A stretch of DNA of 64,000 nucleotides from Roseibium suaedae (GTDB taxonomy: Bacteria > Pseudomonadota > Alphaproteobacteria > Rhizobiales > Stappiaceae): contig NZ_FRBW01000002.1 in assembly GCF_900142725.1 (NCBI RefSeq), positions 710,710 through 774,709 on the forward strand, in the 5' to 3' direction. How positions within the stretch are numbered: the first letter of the stretch is position 1; every line of letters begins with the position of its first letter. Positions 32,048 through 41,187 of the stretch are shown here, piece by piece. Made by a program: the position numbers and the translations under genes. Below the pieces are notes generated by a model. That model saw nothing but the letters and a program-made list of their open reading frames with translations. It searched no databases and was not told the origin of the DNA.

Positions 32048-34903
32048 TCACTCGGCGCCAGCATCTGCCCCTGGGGCATCTGCAGGAAGGTTGAGGATCA
32101 TCCGCTGATAGAGATAGCCAATGCCAATCAGGGTCACACCCAAGCCGATGAAGGACAGAGCCCTGAGGACACCTTCCAGTGCCGACATGTCGATCAGGAA
32201 TACCTTCAGCACAACCAAGGCGATGATCACGCCCGACGCCTTGCGCAGAAGCAACGAGCCGCGGCGCATGCCATAGAACAGGCAGCCAGCCCCAACCGCG
32301 AGCCAGACGAAGGAGTAGACGTAATGCTCCAGCTCGCCGACCGGCTCCAGAGTGAGCACGCCCGGACTGAACAGGTTGCGGATCGTCAGATTGACGAAGC
32401 AGAAGGCAAGGGCCGCCGCAAAGGCCGCAGCGGTCATCCAGTAGATCCTGGGACGGTGGATCCGCGACACAAATGCCAGAAGGCCATAGACCAGCGCCGG
32501 AAGGCCGTAGCCGAAGGTGATCCAGTTCACCAGCACACCAGACCCGACATCCGCTTCCGTGAACAGTGGATTTTCGGCCACAAGCATGGCCAGCCCACCG
32601 AGGATCATGCCGAGAAGGCTGATGGCCATGGCACCATTTTCAAGGACCGAGTAGCGCGTTCCCGGCAACATCCGCGTCAGACCAAGAGACACGGACCCGC
32701 CGATGAGCATCAGCATGGCCGATGCCTGGAAGCGGCTTTCGTCAGACAGGAACCGGAAAGACGGATCGATGGCATGAAGCGCCAGCATCCCGAGGGTGAC
32801 GACACCCGACACAATCGAGATGGCCTGCAGGGCTTCCGACCAGCGGTCGCGATGGCTGCGGGTGAAAACCACCGCCGAGAAGATGAACCCCGCACAGGGC
32901 AGGCCGTAGCCATAAAGCAAAGCATTAAAGACCGGCGTCGTGCCCAGATCAGCCCCTGCAATGAACGGGTCCCAAAGAAGCCGCAAGCCATAGGGAATGG
33001 CCGTGAAAGGCGCCAGAACCCGAAGTTCGGGCAAGCGGTGACGCAGGTAAACCAGCGTGAAGGCCGGCATGATCAGACCAAGGGCAACAGTCAGCGCCCC
33101 CGCGGTGAAGGCAAAGCAGGCGGCCAGCGCCAGGGCCATGACAGCCCCGGTGAGCCAGGCCGCAAGCGACTGCGGCCCGCCGGGACCTTGCCGCAGGGTC
33201 GGCGCGAGCCACTCGGACAGACCGTAGAACCCGGCCGCAAGCAGCAAGGCGACCACGGCAAAGGGCACGGAAACTTGCCAGGTCTCGATGCGCAGATATC
33301 CAAGACAGAGCAAGGCAAGGCAGCACAGAACCGCATTGGCGGCCAGAGATGCTCGCGCAGCTGACCGGAACGCAGCATAAATGCCGCCACCGACGACCAG
33401 CACCCCAAGTGCGAGAAGCAGCGCGGCATATTGAGCCGTCGCCTCTCCGACCTGACGTGGCAAGGGCGAAATGATGTCCGAGGTGCTTTCCATCGGCATC
33501 ATCAGCCCTTCGACATCGAAGGATGCGCCGAACCAGTAGACCGTCCAGAGGCCAGCAAGCAGCGGGAACCAGAGCACATGCCGCAGACTGCTGTGGAAGA
33601 TCACTGCGAGCACCGGCAAGCCGATCAGCAGCAGGGCCTCGATCACTGTCCCGCTCATGGAGGCGCCGAACTGAACGTTGCAGGCCAGCGGCAGGGCAAA
33701 GACGGACAAGGCAAGGGTTGCCACCCGGTCAGACTTTTCCTGCCACTCCGGAGCGCGCGGGTGAAGCCCCAGCACAAAGCCGCAATAGGCAACAGCAATG
33801 GCGCCCATCAGATAACCCGTCACGATGATCCGGTCGCCGCTGGAGGCCGCAACTTCAAAGCCCATCGCGTACAGGAACAGACCCGCCACCGCCGACCCGG
33901 CAAGCCAGAGCCACATCCGGTAACGCCCGATCGCCACCGCGCTGGCGGAAACCACCAGGACCAGAATGGCAACAGGCAGGATCTCTCCCCTGTCGGAATT
34001 GATCAGGAAGGGAACACAATAGCTGGCGAGAAGCCCGAGCACCGCAAGACCCGGTCCATGCAACAAGGCCGCAAGCATGGTGAGCAGAGCGACTGCCCCC
34101 AAAGACAGAAAGGCAATGGCCGGGCCGACCAGACCGTAGAGTGCGTGGGCGGCAAAAATCGAGGCAAAGAGCGAAAGCGAGCCAACGGCGGTCAACATCG
34201 CCGGAATGTTGGCGCTCTCATACCCCGGAACACTGAAGGACTTCGGACGGCGGCGGGTCCATTCCCCACCAGCCATCAGCAGCGCTCCGAACAGCAGGCC
34301 CAGCAGAACGCGAACGCCGGGGCCCAGAATACCGTTGTCGATGGCGTATTTGACCAGGAAAACACCGCCAAAGGCCAGCGTGATCCCACCAGCCCAGACG
34401 CTCCACCTGGCCCCGATCACCTGTTCGCGGGCAGCCTTGCGCCCGCCCTTTCCAGGCTCTGCACCAGTTTCCCTGGTTGTTCCGGAATGACCGGCAGCCT
34501 GGGAGGCTGCCTGCCCCGATGCGGGACGGGGTGCGTCTTCGGCAGGTCCAGAGGTCTCCTCTGGCGCGCCCTCGGCTCCGGAGCCCCAGGGACCGACAGA
34601 GACGTTATCGGCGGGCGGCGGGCCGGACGGCGGCGCATCATCCTGCTGCACAGTTGGCGGCAGAGGCAGAGGCGGGATCACCCGGCGTTTCGTATCAGCC
34701 GGGGGCGCTTCCGGAGCAACTGGCGCTGCCGCCGAAGCCTCCGGTCCGGCCCGCTCTGCTCTGAGAGCTGCAACCACCTGCCGGACGACGTCCAGCTCCC
34801 GGCCAAGTTTGCGCACCTTGAAGGCCAGCATGATCGGCAAGACCACCGAGACGAACAGAAAGCCGAGGCCCAGCAATGCGGCCAGTGTCAATTCCGATTC
34901 CAA
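32048..34903 (-). CDS. DUF2339 family large membrane protein
   Basis: 951 residues. An N-terminal membrane segment (about 7-27) is followed by a short charged helix, then a Pro/Ala-rich cytoplasmic or periplasmic linker (about 55-160), then the DUF2339 core starting near ARWSVWAGGITLAFGGVFLVK. The rest is nearly continuous hydrophobic helices, more than twenty. DUF2339 proteins have no firmly known biochemical role. The gene ends 75 bases before the rnpB start and is not clearly in an operon with it. Confidence 0.88.
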   Translation of the reverse strand: MESELTLAALLGLGFLFVSVVLPIMLAFKVRKLGRELDVVRQVVAALRAERAGPEASAAAPVAPEAPPADTKRRVIPPLPLPPTVQQDDAPPSGPPPADNVSVGPWGSGAEGAPEETSGPAEDAPRPASGQAASQAAGHSGTTRETGAEPGKGGRKAAREQVIGARWSVWAGGITLAFGGVFLVKYAIDNGILGPGVRVLLGLLFGALLMAGGEWTRRRPKSFSVPGYESANIPAMLTAVGSLSLFASIFAAHALYGLVGPAIAFLSLGAVALLTMLAALLHGPGLAVLGLLASYCVPFLINSDRGEILPVAILVLVVSASAVAIGRYRMWLWLAGSAVAGLFLYAMGFEVAASSGDRIIVTGYLMGAIAVAYCGFVLGLHPRAPEWQEKSDRVATLALSVFALPLACNVQFGASMSGTVIEALLLIGLPVLAVIFHSSLRHVLWFPLLAGLWTVYWFGASFDVEGLMMPMESTSDIISPLPRQVGEATAQYAALLLALGVLVVGGGIYAAFRSAARASLAANAVLCCLALLCLGYLRIETWQVSVPFAVVALLLAAGFYGLSEWLAPTLRQGPGGPQSLAAWLTGAVMALALAACFAFTAGALTVALGLIMPAFTLVYLRHRLPELRVLAPFTAIPYGLRLLWDPFIAGADLGTTPVFNALLYGYGLPCAGFIFSAVVFTRSHRDRWSEALQAISIVSGVVTLGMLALHAIDPSFRFLSDESRFQASAMLMLIGGSVSLGLTRMLPGTRYSVLENGAMAISLLGMILGGLAMLVAENPLFTEADVGSGVLVNWITFGYGLPALVYGLLAFVSRIHRPRIYWMTAAAFAAALAFCFVNLTIRNLFSPGVLTLEPVGELEHYVYSFVWLAVGAGCLFYGMRRGSLLLRKASGVIIALVVLKVFLIDMSALEGVLRALSFIGLGVTLIGIGYLYQRMILNLPADAPGADAGAE

Positions 34904-35002
34904 GCAAACCTCCAGTGCACGCGCCCTGCCGTCAGCGACGGTCAGTGGGCGGTTGCATATTTGCCGGGTTCCCGCAACGTCTCAAGACCTTTTCCAACGG
35001 CA

Positions 35003-35030
35003 AAGGGCCCGCCCCGGGGGGCAGGCCCTT
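35003..35030 (-). terminator. GC-rich hairpin after the lytic transglycosylase gene
   Basis: Stem aagggcc (35003-35009) with ggccctt (35024-35030) and a further cgcccc/ggggggc inner pairing, 26 bases after the stop at 35057. On the minus strand the stem ends in TTT and then GCCG, so it is a moderate terminator. Confidence 0.6.
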
Positions 35031-35056
35031 CAAACCAACCAGATTGTCAGACGCGA

Positions 35057-35764
35057 TCAGCTCGAGGCGATCAGCTGCTTGACCTGGCTGCAATAGCTGC
35101 GGCTGCGCGCATTCATGCGCTTGGCAAAGTGACCGGCATTGTAGCGCAGGATGGTGCCGCAAACGTCGCCAGATGCACGCTGATGCGCGCCCGCCAGATA
35201 GCGCATGCCCCATTCCAGATTGGTCTTGGGATCGTAAAGCGCCTGGGTCGTGCCACGGTAACCGAGGCCACGTGCCGTTGCCGGCTTGATCTGCATGAGA
35301 CCCACTTCGCCGTGACTGCCACGGGCGCGCGGGTTGAAATTGCTTTCGATCCGGACGACAGCCTGGGCGATCTCAAGCGGCACGCCATGCTTCTTGGCAG
35401 CGGCGCGGATCAGCTCGGCATAATTCGTGGAGGAACGGGCAATTGCCGGAGCGCTCTTCGAGGATGTTCCACGAGAATGGCGCAGGGACTTTTTCTTTGC
35501 TGCAGGCTTGTCGTCTTCGTCAGCAACGCTTGCCACTGCCTTCCCGGCATTGACGACACGGATCACCTCACCGGAGCTTTGTCCGGAACCGATGACATCC
35601 AGCTTGGCCGGTTCGGGTTTCCTGGTCTCGGCATCGTCAGATTTTACTGCGACGGGACGAATAACCTCGCCACCGGCATATGCGGTCGAAGTAAGCGTTA
35701 CTGGAGTGAGAATAGGTAAGATCAGGCACACAGCCTTTACCAGAGAATTTGCAGACCGCAACAT
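35057..35764 (-). CDS. Secreted lytic transglycosylase (SLT domain)
   Basis: Muramidase-like enzyme that cleaves the MurNAc-GlcNAc bond of peptidoglycan with 1,6-anhydro product. The 235 residues have a signal peptide of about 30 (LILPILTPVTLTSTAYA), a charged low-complexity linker to about 115, and a C-terminal SLT domain. The catalytic Glu is in AVVRIESNFNPRARG, with GEVGLMQIKPATARGLGY and LRYNAGHF following. It is close to ampD, so both may serve murein turnover. Confidence 0.92.
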   Translation of the reverse strand: MLRSANSLVKAVCLILPILTPVTLTSTAYAGGEVIRPVAVKSDDAETRKPEPAKLDVIGSGQSSGEVIRVVNAGKAVASVADEDDKPAAKKKSLRHSRGTSSKSAPAIARSSTNYAELIRAAAKKHGVPLEIAQAVVRIESNFNPRARGSHGEVGLMQIKPATARGLGYRGTTQALYDPKTNLEWGMRYLAGAHQRASGDVCGTILRYNAGHFAKRMNARSRSYCSQVKQLIASS

Positions 35765-36087
35765 TCAGTCATTGCCCTTATGTATTGAACCTCGAGAGGT
35801 GTTTTTCTGAGGGCGGAGGAATGACGGGGTGGTTTGACGAAAATCAGCCTCGACTGATCACGAAATATTTCAAAAAATTACAGAAAATTGTCAGGTTTTC
35901 AGTTAATTCTTACGCAGTTCCTGCAGAAAAAGGCAGGCTTTCGACGGCAAAGGGGCGCAATCCGGCGCAAATCGGGCCAGAGGCAGCCCGGTAGAATTTT
36001 GCACTGCACACACCAACGCATCATCCCGCCGAAAGTTCCGATCCCGGAACCATCGACAGGCAGCGCTTTCAATATCGGTAAAACGGA
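35765..36087. other. Intergenic region upstream of the transglycosylase gene
   Basis: 323 bp, AT-rich around 35850-35910. It must hold the promoter of the minus-strand transglycosylase and the end of ampD. An open frame of 57 codons (35821-35994, MTGWFDENQPR) has GGAGG almost touching the ATG, no family match and poor spacing, so I do not call it a gene. No other signal was recognised. Confidence 0.5.
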
Positions 36088-36846
36088 CTATAGGGCGGGA
36101 AGCGTGGAGAGCAAGTGATGGAGCGTCTCCAGTGTCGACCGGTCGACAACTCCATCCACCTTTTCCTGGCGGAAGTGTCGCTGGAATGCGGTCACTGCAT
36201 CCCGTGTCCTACGATCAAACACACCTGAAATCGGTACGTCATACCCGTAGATCGCCAACATGGATTGGATTGCCTCGACCGGCTGGCCTTCCTCGCCTTC
36301 TTGCATGAAGAGGCCGCTTGTCATGGCAGCCGGCGCCACATAGTGCCCAATTCCGCGCCCCGCCAGCACGTCCCACGGGAACAGTTCGCCCGGATCTTCC
36401 TTGCGGTCGGGCGCCACATCCGAATGGGCCAGAACCCGCCAGGGCTGAATTCCATGCCGCTTGCAGATATCCGCCGTCAGCTCGCAGACCGCATTGATCT
36501 GGACTGCCGGAAAGGGACGATAGCCGAACTCATGTCCCGGATTGACGATCTCGATCCCGATGGAACGGGAGTTCAGGTCCGTCTCGCCCTTCCAGAAGCT
36601 CTTTCCGGCATGCCAGGCGCGCCGGGCCTCAGGCACACATTGCAGGATGGAGCCATCCTCATAGACCAGATAGTGGGCAGAGACCTCCGCACGCGGATCG
36701 CACAGGCGGCGCAAGGCACTCTCCGCATCCTGCATGCCGGTATAATGAAGCACCACCGTATCGATCGGCACGCCTTCCGGACGCTCGCCATGATTGGGGG
36801 AAGGATGCACCCGGGCCTTCACCCCGGTATCGGTCGTGACGCTCAT
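36088..36846 (-). CDS. ampD: N-acetyl-anhydromuramoyl-L-alanine amidase AmpD with peptidoglycan-binding domain
   Basis: Zinc amidase cleaving the sugar-peptide bond of muropeptides, chiefly in murein recycling. In 252 residues the amidase_2 domain shows DTVVLHYTGM (first zinc His), SAHYLVYEDGSI, WHAGKSFWKGETDLNSRSIGIEI and VLAHSDVAPDRKEDPGELFPW. A C-terminal peptidoglycan-binding-1 domain (IQSMLAIYGYDVPISGVFDRRTRDAVTAFQRHF) is present. No signal peptide is seen. Its ATG overlaps the stop of the TerB-DnaJ gene in ATGA. Confidence 0.92.
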   Translation of the reverse strand: MSVTTDTGVKARVHPSPNHGERPEGVPIDTVVLHYTGMQDAESALRRLCDPRAEVSAHYLVYEDGSILQCVPEARRAWHAGKSFWKGETDLNSRSIGIEIVNPGHEFGYRPFPAVQINAVCELTADICKRHGIQPWRVLAHSDVAPDRKEDPGELFPWDVLAGRGIGHYVAPAAMTSGLFMQEGEEGQPVEAIQSMLAIYGYDVPISGVFDRRTRDAVTAFQRHFRQEKVDGVVDRSTLETLHHLLSTLPAL

Positions 36847-37547
36847 AGTCCTCTTTCCGCGCAGATCTGCGCCCAGGCTGCATTCAGGGCAGCCAGCCTG
36901 TCATTTGCGATGCGCACAAATTCTTCCGGCACACCACGAGCGATCAGCCGGTCCGGATGCGTTTCGCGCACTTCCTTGCGGTACTGGGCCTTCAGCTCCT
37001 CGCTGGTGGCCTCCGGCGCCAATCCGATCACGGCATAAGGATCAGTTCCGCCCCTGGCATGACGGGCAAGCATGCGCTGAAACTCGCGCTCATCCAGTCC
37101 GAAGATTTTCGCAACTTCGGCCAGGAACGAAATCTCGCTCTCGTGGAGCACCCCATCCGCCTTGGCGATATGGAACAGGCCATCGAGAATGTCGTTCAGG
37201 GTCTTGGTGTCATAGGGAAAGAGATCGGCAAGCTTGCGCGCATAGACGTCGAAGCCGGCAACGTCTTCCTTGGCCAGATTGAACAAGCGGGAAACGTTGC
37301 GCTCTTCTCCTTCCGGAACCTCAAACAGTTCCCGGAACGCCAGAATCTCGTCCGTGGTCACCACGCCATCGGCCTTGGCCATCTTGGCGGACAAGGCAAT
37401 CATCGCGACAGTGAAGCCAACGGAACTCGTGCCCTCCGGACGCGTCAGCACGAGCTGCACCAGCCGGTCGACGAGCTGAACGCCCCCGGACCCGATCGCC
37501 GCTACGATGCTCGCGAGGCTCGACCAAACTCCCAAACCAGACCCCAT
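36843..37547 (-). CDS. DjlA-like TerB-DnaJ domain protein
   Basis: 234 residues from the start complementary to 37545-37547 (MGSGLGVWSSLASIVAAIG), chosen because AGCAGG precedes it and the extra 29 upstream codons are unlike the family. A hydrophobic N-terminal segment, a TerB-like helical domain at about 55-165 (MIALSAKMAKADGVVTTDEI, then LFHIAKADGVLHESE) and a C-terminal J-domain with the HPD motif (RETHPDRLIARG) follow. DjlA is a membrane-linked co-chaperone of DnaK. The ATGA overlap with ampD means the two are made together, an arrangement common in related genomes. Confidence 0.88.
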   Translation of the reverse strand: MGSGLGVWSSLASIVAAIGSGGVQLVDRLVQLVLTRPEGTSSVGFTVAMIALSAKMAKADGVVTTDEILAFRELFEVPEGEERNVSRLFNLAKEDVAGFDVYARKLADLFPYDTKTLNDILDGLFHIAKADGVLHESEISFLAEVAKIFGLDEREFQRMLARHARGGTDPYAVIGLAPEATSEELKAQYRKEVRETHPDRLIARGVPEEFVRIANDRLAALNAAWAQICAERGL

Positions 37548-37831
37548 ACGGCCTGCTCGAAAGCCAAGGCCTTGTTCAATAAGAGGATAATCCAGCCAAA
37601 ATGCGGATCCTCGATTCTCGTCAATCTCATTCAAGTTCTATCGGCTGACGCACATGATGAAAAGAAAAAGCGCCGCGTCACGGGGGCGCAGGACCGTTTG
37701 TCCCAGTCGTCCACAGACCCATCCACTGTTTCAGATGACGCTACGTTCTCATCGATCAGATTCACTATGGCGAAACCTATCTCAGCTACACAGAAGTCCT
37801 GATAAAGAGACTGTAGAAAAGCTATCCCTGT

Positions 37832-39916
37832 ATGATTGCATCGCGTGCCCGCCACAATCTTGTCTTCGGCCTCTCCACCTTGGGGCTGGCCTTGGCATTG
37901 GCCCTTTGCGTCTATGCAGCCAACCGGGTTTTCAGCCATTGGCTTCTGGTCCGCAGTCTCGAGCAATCTCTCGAGCAAGTTCAGCCAACCCTGCTGACAA
38001 CGAACCAGATCCTCGAGTTCCAGGACCTCTTTGCTGAGCCCGAACCGACTGTTGACAGCTTTGGCATGCGCCTGACTGGGACCGACCCCAATTCAGATGA
38101 AGCAGCCCCCAAGACTCTATCTGCCGAACTGACGGAAGTTTTGGAAAAGCTGTTGTCGCCATCGACTTCGCTCGCCTACACGGTGGTCAAGGACACGGAT
38201 TTCACCGTAGGGAGCCCGTTGAACCGCCAACTCACCCGTTTTGCGCGCTCAGTCGGCGTTCCCTGGCAGGATCTCTATCTGGCACTGGCAAAGCTCGACA
38301 CGGCCGGAAAGCCCTATACGACCGTCAAGCTGAGCAATACCGGCAAGCTGCAGACCCATTCCGTCGTCGTGATCCCCAACCTGGTAGACGGCAAGCCCAA
38401 GGGCGCCCTCCTGGTGGGCCTCGACCATGATCTGCGCATCGCCGATCTCGAGGTGATCGCCAATGTTGCGACCCTCGTCCTCTCGGCCCTAAGCATCGTC
38501 TCCTTCCTGATGGCAGGTCTGCTCCTCTGGCTGCGTTTCCACGACCAGGTGAAGAAGAACCGGGATATCGAGTTCCTGGCCCATCACGACGCCCTGACCG
38601 GGCTACCCAACCGAGCGGTCTTCAATGCCCGCCTGACGGAAGCTCTGCGCATCACCCATGCCAAGGCGACCAACATGGGGGTGATGCTGATCGACGTCGA
38701 CAAGTTCAAGGAAATCAACGACACCTATGGGCACGCGACGGGCGACATCTTCCTTCAGGTGATCGCCGACCGGCTACGCTCCGTCTTTAGTGATCATCTT
38801 GTGTCCCGCTTGTCCGGCGATGAGTTCGCGGTCATGTTCCAGTCCGTCGCGGATGTTGCCCGCCTGACCAAGCTGGCAACGGACATGATCTCTGCCACCA
38901 AGGCGCCCTGCGTGGTCGATGGCAAGGAAATCAAGATTTCCCTCTCCATCGGCATTGCCCGGGCAAGCGACGGCAACTGGCGCTCTTCCCGCGTGCTTCA
39001 TTGCGCCGACCTTGCCCTTTACCGGTCCAAGCATTCCGGCCGCTCGACCTTCTCCTGGTACACCGCCGAAATGGATGCCGACGCCCAGCACCGCAAGGAG
39101 ATTGAGGAAGGCCTGGCAAAGGCCCTGCGTCTCGATCAGTTCGACGTTCTGTTCCAGCCGCAATATGCGCTCAAGGACAACCGCCTGACCGGCTATGAGG
39201 CTCTGATCCGCTGGGAGCATCCGGTCAAGGGCCGGATCCCGCCGGATCTTTTCATTCCGGTCGCAGAAGACTGCGGCCTGATCGAGGATATTGGCGATTG
39301 GGTTCTGAACCGGGCCTGTCAGGAAGCCGCCAACTGGGAGGACAACACCCTCAAGGTTGCCGTGAACGTGTCGGCCGCCCAGTTCAAACCCGGCATCACG
39401 GAGCGCAAGGTCGCCAACGCCCTTCGGGCAAGCGGCCTGAAGCCGGAACGGTTGGAAATCGAAATTACCGAAAGCCTGCTGATCGCCAACACCGATGCGG
39501 TGGTGGAGACGCTCAAGGCCATCCGTAACATGGGTGTCGCCATCGCCATGGACGACTTCGGAACCGGCTACTCTTCCCTGAGCTACCTGAGCCGCTTTCC
39601 ATTCGACAAAATCAAGATCGACAAGGCTTTCATCCAGAACCTCGGCGATGACACAAGCACCGACGCGATCGTTACCTCGATCATTGGTCTTGGCCGGTCT
39701 CTCGACGTGCTGATCACGGCAGAAGGCGTGGAAACCGAAAACCAGGTCACCCTGCTGCGCGCGGCCGGCTGCCATCTGGTCCAGGGCTACTATTTCGGCA
39801 AGCCGGACAGCGTGCGGAACCACCAGGAAAGCCGTCTGCGCAAACAGGCCGAAGCTGTTTCGCGGGACTTGGAAGCAACCGTCCCCGTCGTCAAGTCAAG
39901 CAGCGCGGCAGTTTGA
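37832..39916 (+). CDS. Membrane-bound GGDEF-EAL cyclic-di-GMP protein
   Basis: 694 residues. Membrane helices at about 10-32 and 210-232 enclose a periplasmic sensor region. A GGDEF domain (about 240-400) begins HDALTGLPNRAVFNARL; its signature is SGDEF (about 328-332), with the first Gly changed to Ser and no RxxD inhibitory site in the usual place, so cyclase activity is uncertain. The EAL domain (about 425-670) is intact: YEALIRWEHP, NVSAAQF, EITES, DDFGTGYSSLSYL, KIDKAFI, EGVET. Phosphodiesterase activity is therefore the safer prediction. It is convergent with the next gene with only one base between stops. Confidence 0.93.
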   Translation: MIASRARHNLVFGLSTLGLALALALCVYAANRVFSHWLLVRSLEQSLEQVQPTLLTTNQILEFQDLFAEPEPTVDSFGMRLTGTDPNSDEAAPKTLSAELTEVLEKLLSPSTSLAYTVVKDTDFTVGSPLNRQLTRFARSVGVPWQDLYLALAKLDTAGKPYTTVKLSNTGKLQTHSVVVIPNLVDGKPKGALLVGLDHDLRIADLEVIANVATLVLSALSIVSFLMAGLLLWLRFHDQVKKNRDIEFLAHHDALTGLPNRAVFNARLTEALRITHAKATNMGVMLIDVDKFKEINDTYGHATGDIFLQVIADRLRSVFSDHLVSRLSGDEFAVMFQSVADVARLTKLATDMISATKAPCVVDGKEIKISLSIGIARASDGNWRSSRVLHCADLALYRSKHSGRSTFSWYTAEMDADAQHRKEIEEGLAKALRLDQFDVLFQPQYALKDNRLTGYEALIRWEHPVKGRIPPDLFIPVAEDCGLIEDIGDWVLNRACQEAANWEDNTLKVAVNVSAAQFKPGITERKVANALRASGLKPERLEIEITESLLIANTDAVVETLKAIRNMGVAIAMDDFGTGYSSLSYLSRFPFDKIKIDKAFIQNLGDDTSTDAIVTSIIGLGRSLDVLITAEGVETENQVTLLRAAGCHLVQGYYFGKPDSVRNHQESRLRKQAEAVSRDLEATVPVVKSSSAAV

Positions 39917-39917
39917 T

Positions 39918-40574
39918 CTAAGGCTCGGAGCGAAACAGACAGGCCCCGAGCCAGATCCACCAGACAGGGCCGAGCACAACCCCTCCGGCAGCCGCAGCAA
40001 GTGTCGTCAGGTCGGGAACGGCAAAAAACAATCCTGCGAAAGCCGCAAAATAAAGCCCTGAACAGGCCAGGCCCAACACGCAAAGCAGCTTCGGCAATCT
40101 ACCCGTTCTGAGGCTATGCAGGTTCACCAACAGCAGAAACAGCCCAACGCAGCCGAAGATCAGCCAGCCCTGGGTATCCAGGCTCAACGAGAAGGACTGG
40201 ATGATTTTCGAGGTGAGCGCATCACCAGAGGCGACCACCTCTGCCCGCTTCGCTTCTCCCCCAAGGAGGCGGAGATAAGTGATGGACGTCACCGCATATC
40301 CGAGCATGCCAACAGTACAGCCCCAGTATGCCAAATGCCGCTCATCAAGATCCAGAAACCTTCGGACCGGCGGGATCACACCCAGGGCACAGAGGCCAGC
40401 AAGGCCGAACGAGAACAGAAAGCCTTGCCGCGCCAGGGGACCTTTCGCCAGTTCCTGCCAATAGGTGTCTGACCCTGCCGGATAGTGCGCAGACGGATCC
40501 AGCAGAAAAAACGCTCCTGTCGCCAGATAGCTGATGGCACATGCGAAACAGAAAAAGGCGGCAGTCCGGTACAT
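39918..40574 (-). CDS. Six-helix membrane protein of unknown function (last gene of rSAM operon)
   Basis: 218 residues with about six hydrophobic helices, starting MYRTAAFFCFACAISYLATG. A lumen or periplasm loop after the first helix holds HYPAGSDTYWQELAKGPLARQG. I cannot place it in a characterised family. It begins one base after the LysE gene ends, so it is the fifth and last gene of the operon that starts with the radical SAM enzyme, and may help that pathway at the membrane. Confidence 0.7.
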   Translation of the reverse strand: MYRTAAFFCFACAISYLATGAFFLLDPSAHYPAGSDTYWQELAKGPLARQGFLFSFGLAGLCALGVIPPVRRFLDLDERHLAYWGCTVGMLGYAVTSITYLRLLGGEAKRAEVVASGDALTSKIIQSFSLSLDTQGWLIFGCVGLFLLLVNLHSLRTGRLPKLLCVLGLACSGLYFAAFAGLFFAVPDLTTLAAAAGGVVLGPVWWIWLGACLFRSEP

Positions 40575-40575
40575 G

Positions 40576-41187
40576 TCAGCCCAAACCTTTCAGCAGGATC
40601 CAGAGGGACGTGAGGCACAGAAGAACCGCATAGATCCGGTTTTGCAGGCGGATGGCCGGAACCGTGTTGGCGCAACGGGCCAGAAGGTCGCCAAAGAAGG
40701 CCCAGGAAAAATGCGAGACGAGGCTGAGGGCGGTGAGAGCCAGACTGATGGCCAGAACCGTCTGCCCATCCACTGTCTGACTATCCAGAAACTGCGAGTA
40801 GACCAGGAGCAGCAACACCAGGCCCTTGATATTGGCGAATTGCACGATCGCCCCATGAACCAGCCCCGGAGAATGCTGCAGGCTCGCTTTCGCCTCCTCC
40901 GGCTCCGCCCTCCAGAAGCTGACCGCCAGAAAGAGAATGAAGGCGATGCCCGCCAGCTGCAGCACCATGAGAACATCTGGATTGAGTGCCAGGAGGTTGA
41001 CCAATCCATAGCCCACCGCAAGCGCAGGCAAGAGGACCATCAGATCCATTCCGATCACGAAGGGAACTGTTCCGAGCACTCCGAAACGGGAAGCGGCGGC
41101 TGCGCTCAGGAGATTGCTGGGCCCCGGACTGAACATCAATGGAAAGACAAAGAGGCAAAGGGCCAGGTAATCGGCGCTGCTGTTCAT
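40576..41187 (-). CDS. LysE/RhtB family exporter
   Basis: Amino-acid or small-metabolite efflux protein of the inner membrane. The 203 residues have six helices and the family signature near the N-terminus: LFVFPLMFSPGPSNLLSAAAASRFGVLGTVPFVIG resembles the LysE/RhtB PGP motif region. The length is usual. Its ATG overlaps the stop of the upstream papain-fold gene in ATGA, so it is translationally coupled to the operon and is a good candidate exporter for its product. Confidence 0.85.
   Translation of the reverse strand: MNSSADYLALCLFVFPLMFSPGPSNLLSAAAASRFGVLGTVPFVIGMDLMVLLPALAVGYGLVNLLALNPDVLMVLQLAGIAFILFLAVSFWRAEPEEAKASLQHSPGLVHGAIVQFANIKGLVLLLLVYSQFLDSQTVDGQTVLAISLALTALSLVSHFSWAFFGDLLARCANTVPAIRLQNRIYAVLLCLTSLWILLKGLG

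Noticed and set aside
31604..33364. 586-codon plus-strand open frame
   Set aside because: It runs across the RNase P RNA gene and the end of the DUF2339 gene, so it is a high-GC shadow.
33431..35719. 762-codon plus-strand open frame
   Set aside because: It is antisense to the DUF2339 and transglycosylase genes with shadow-like composition.
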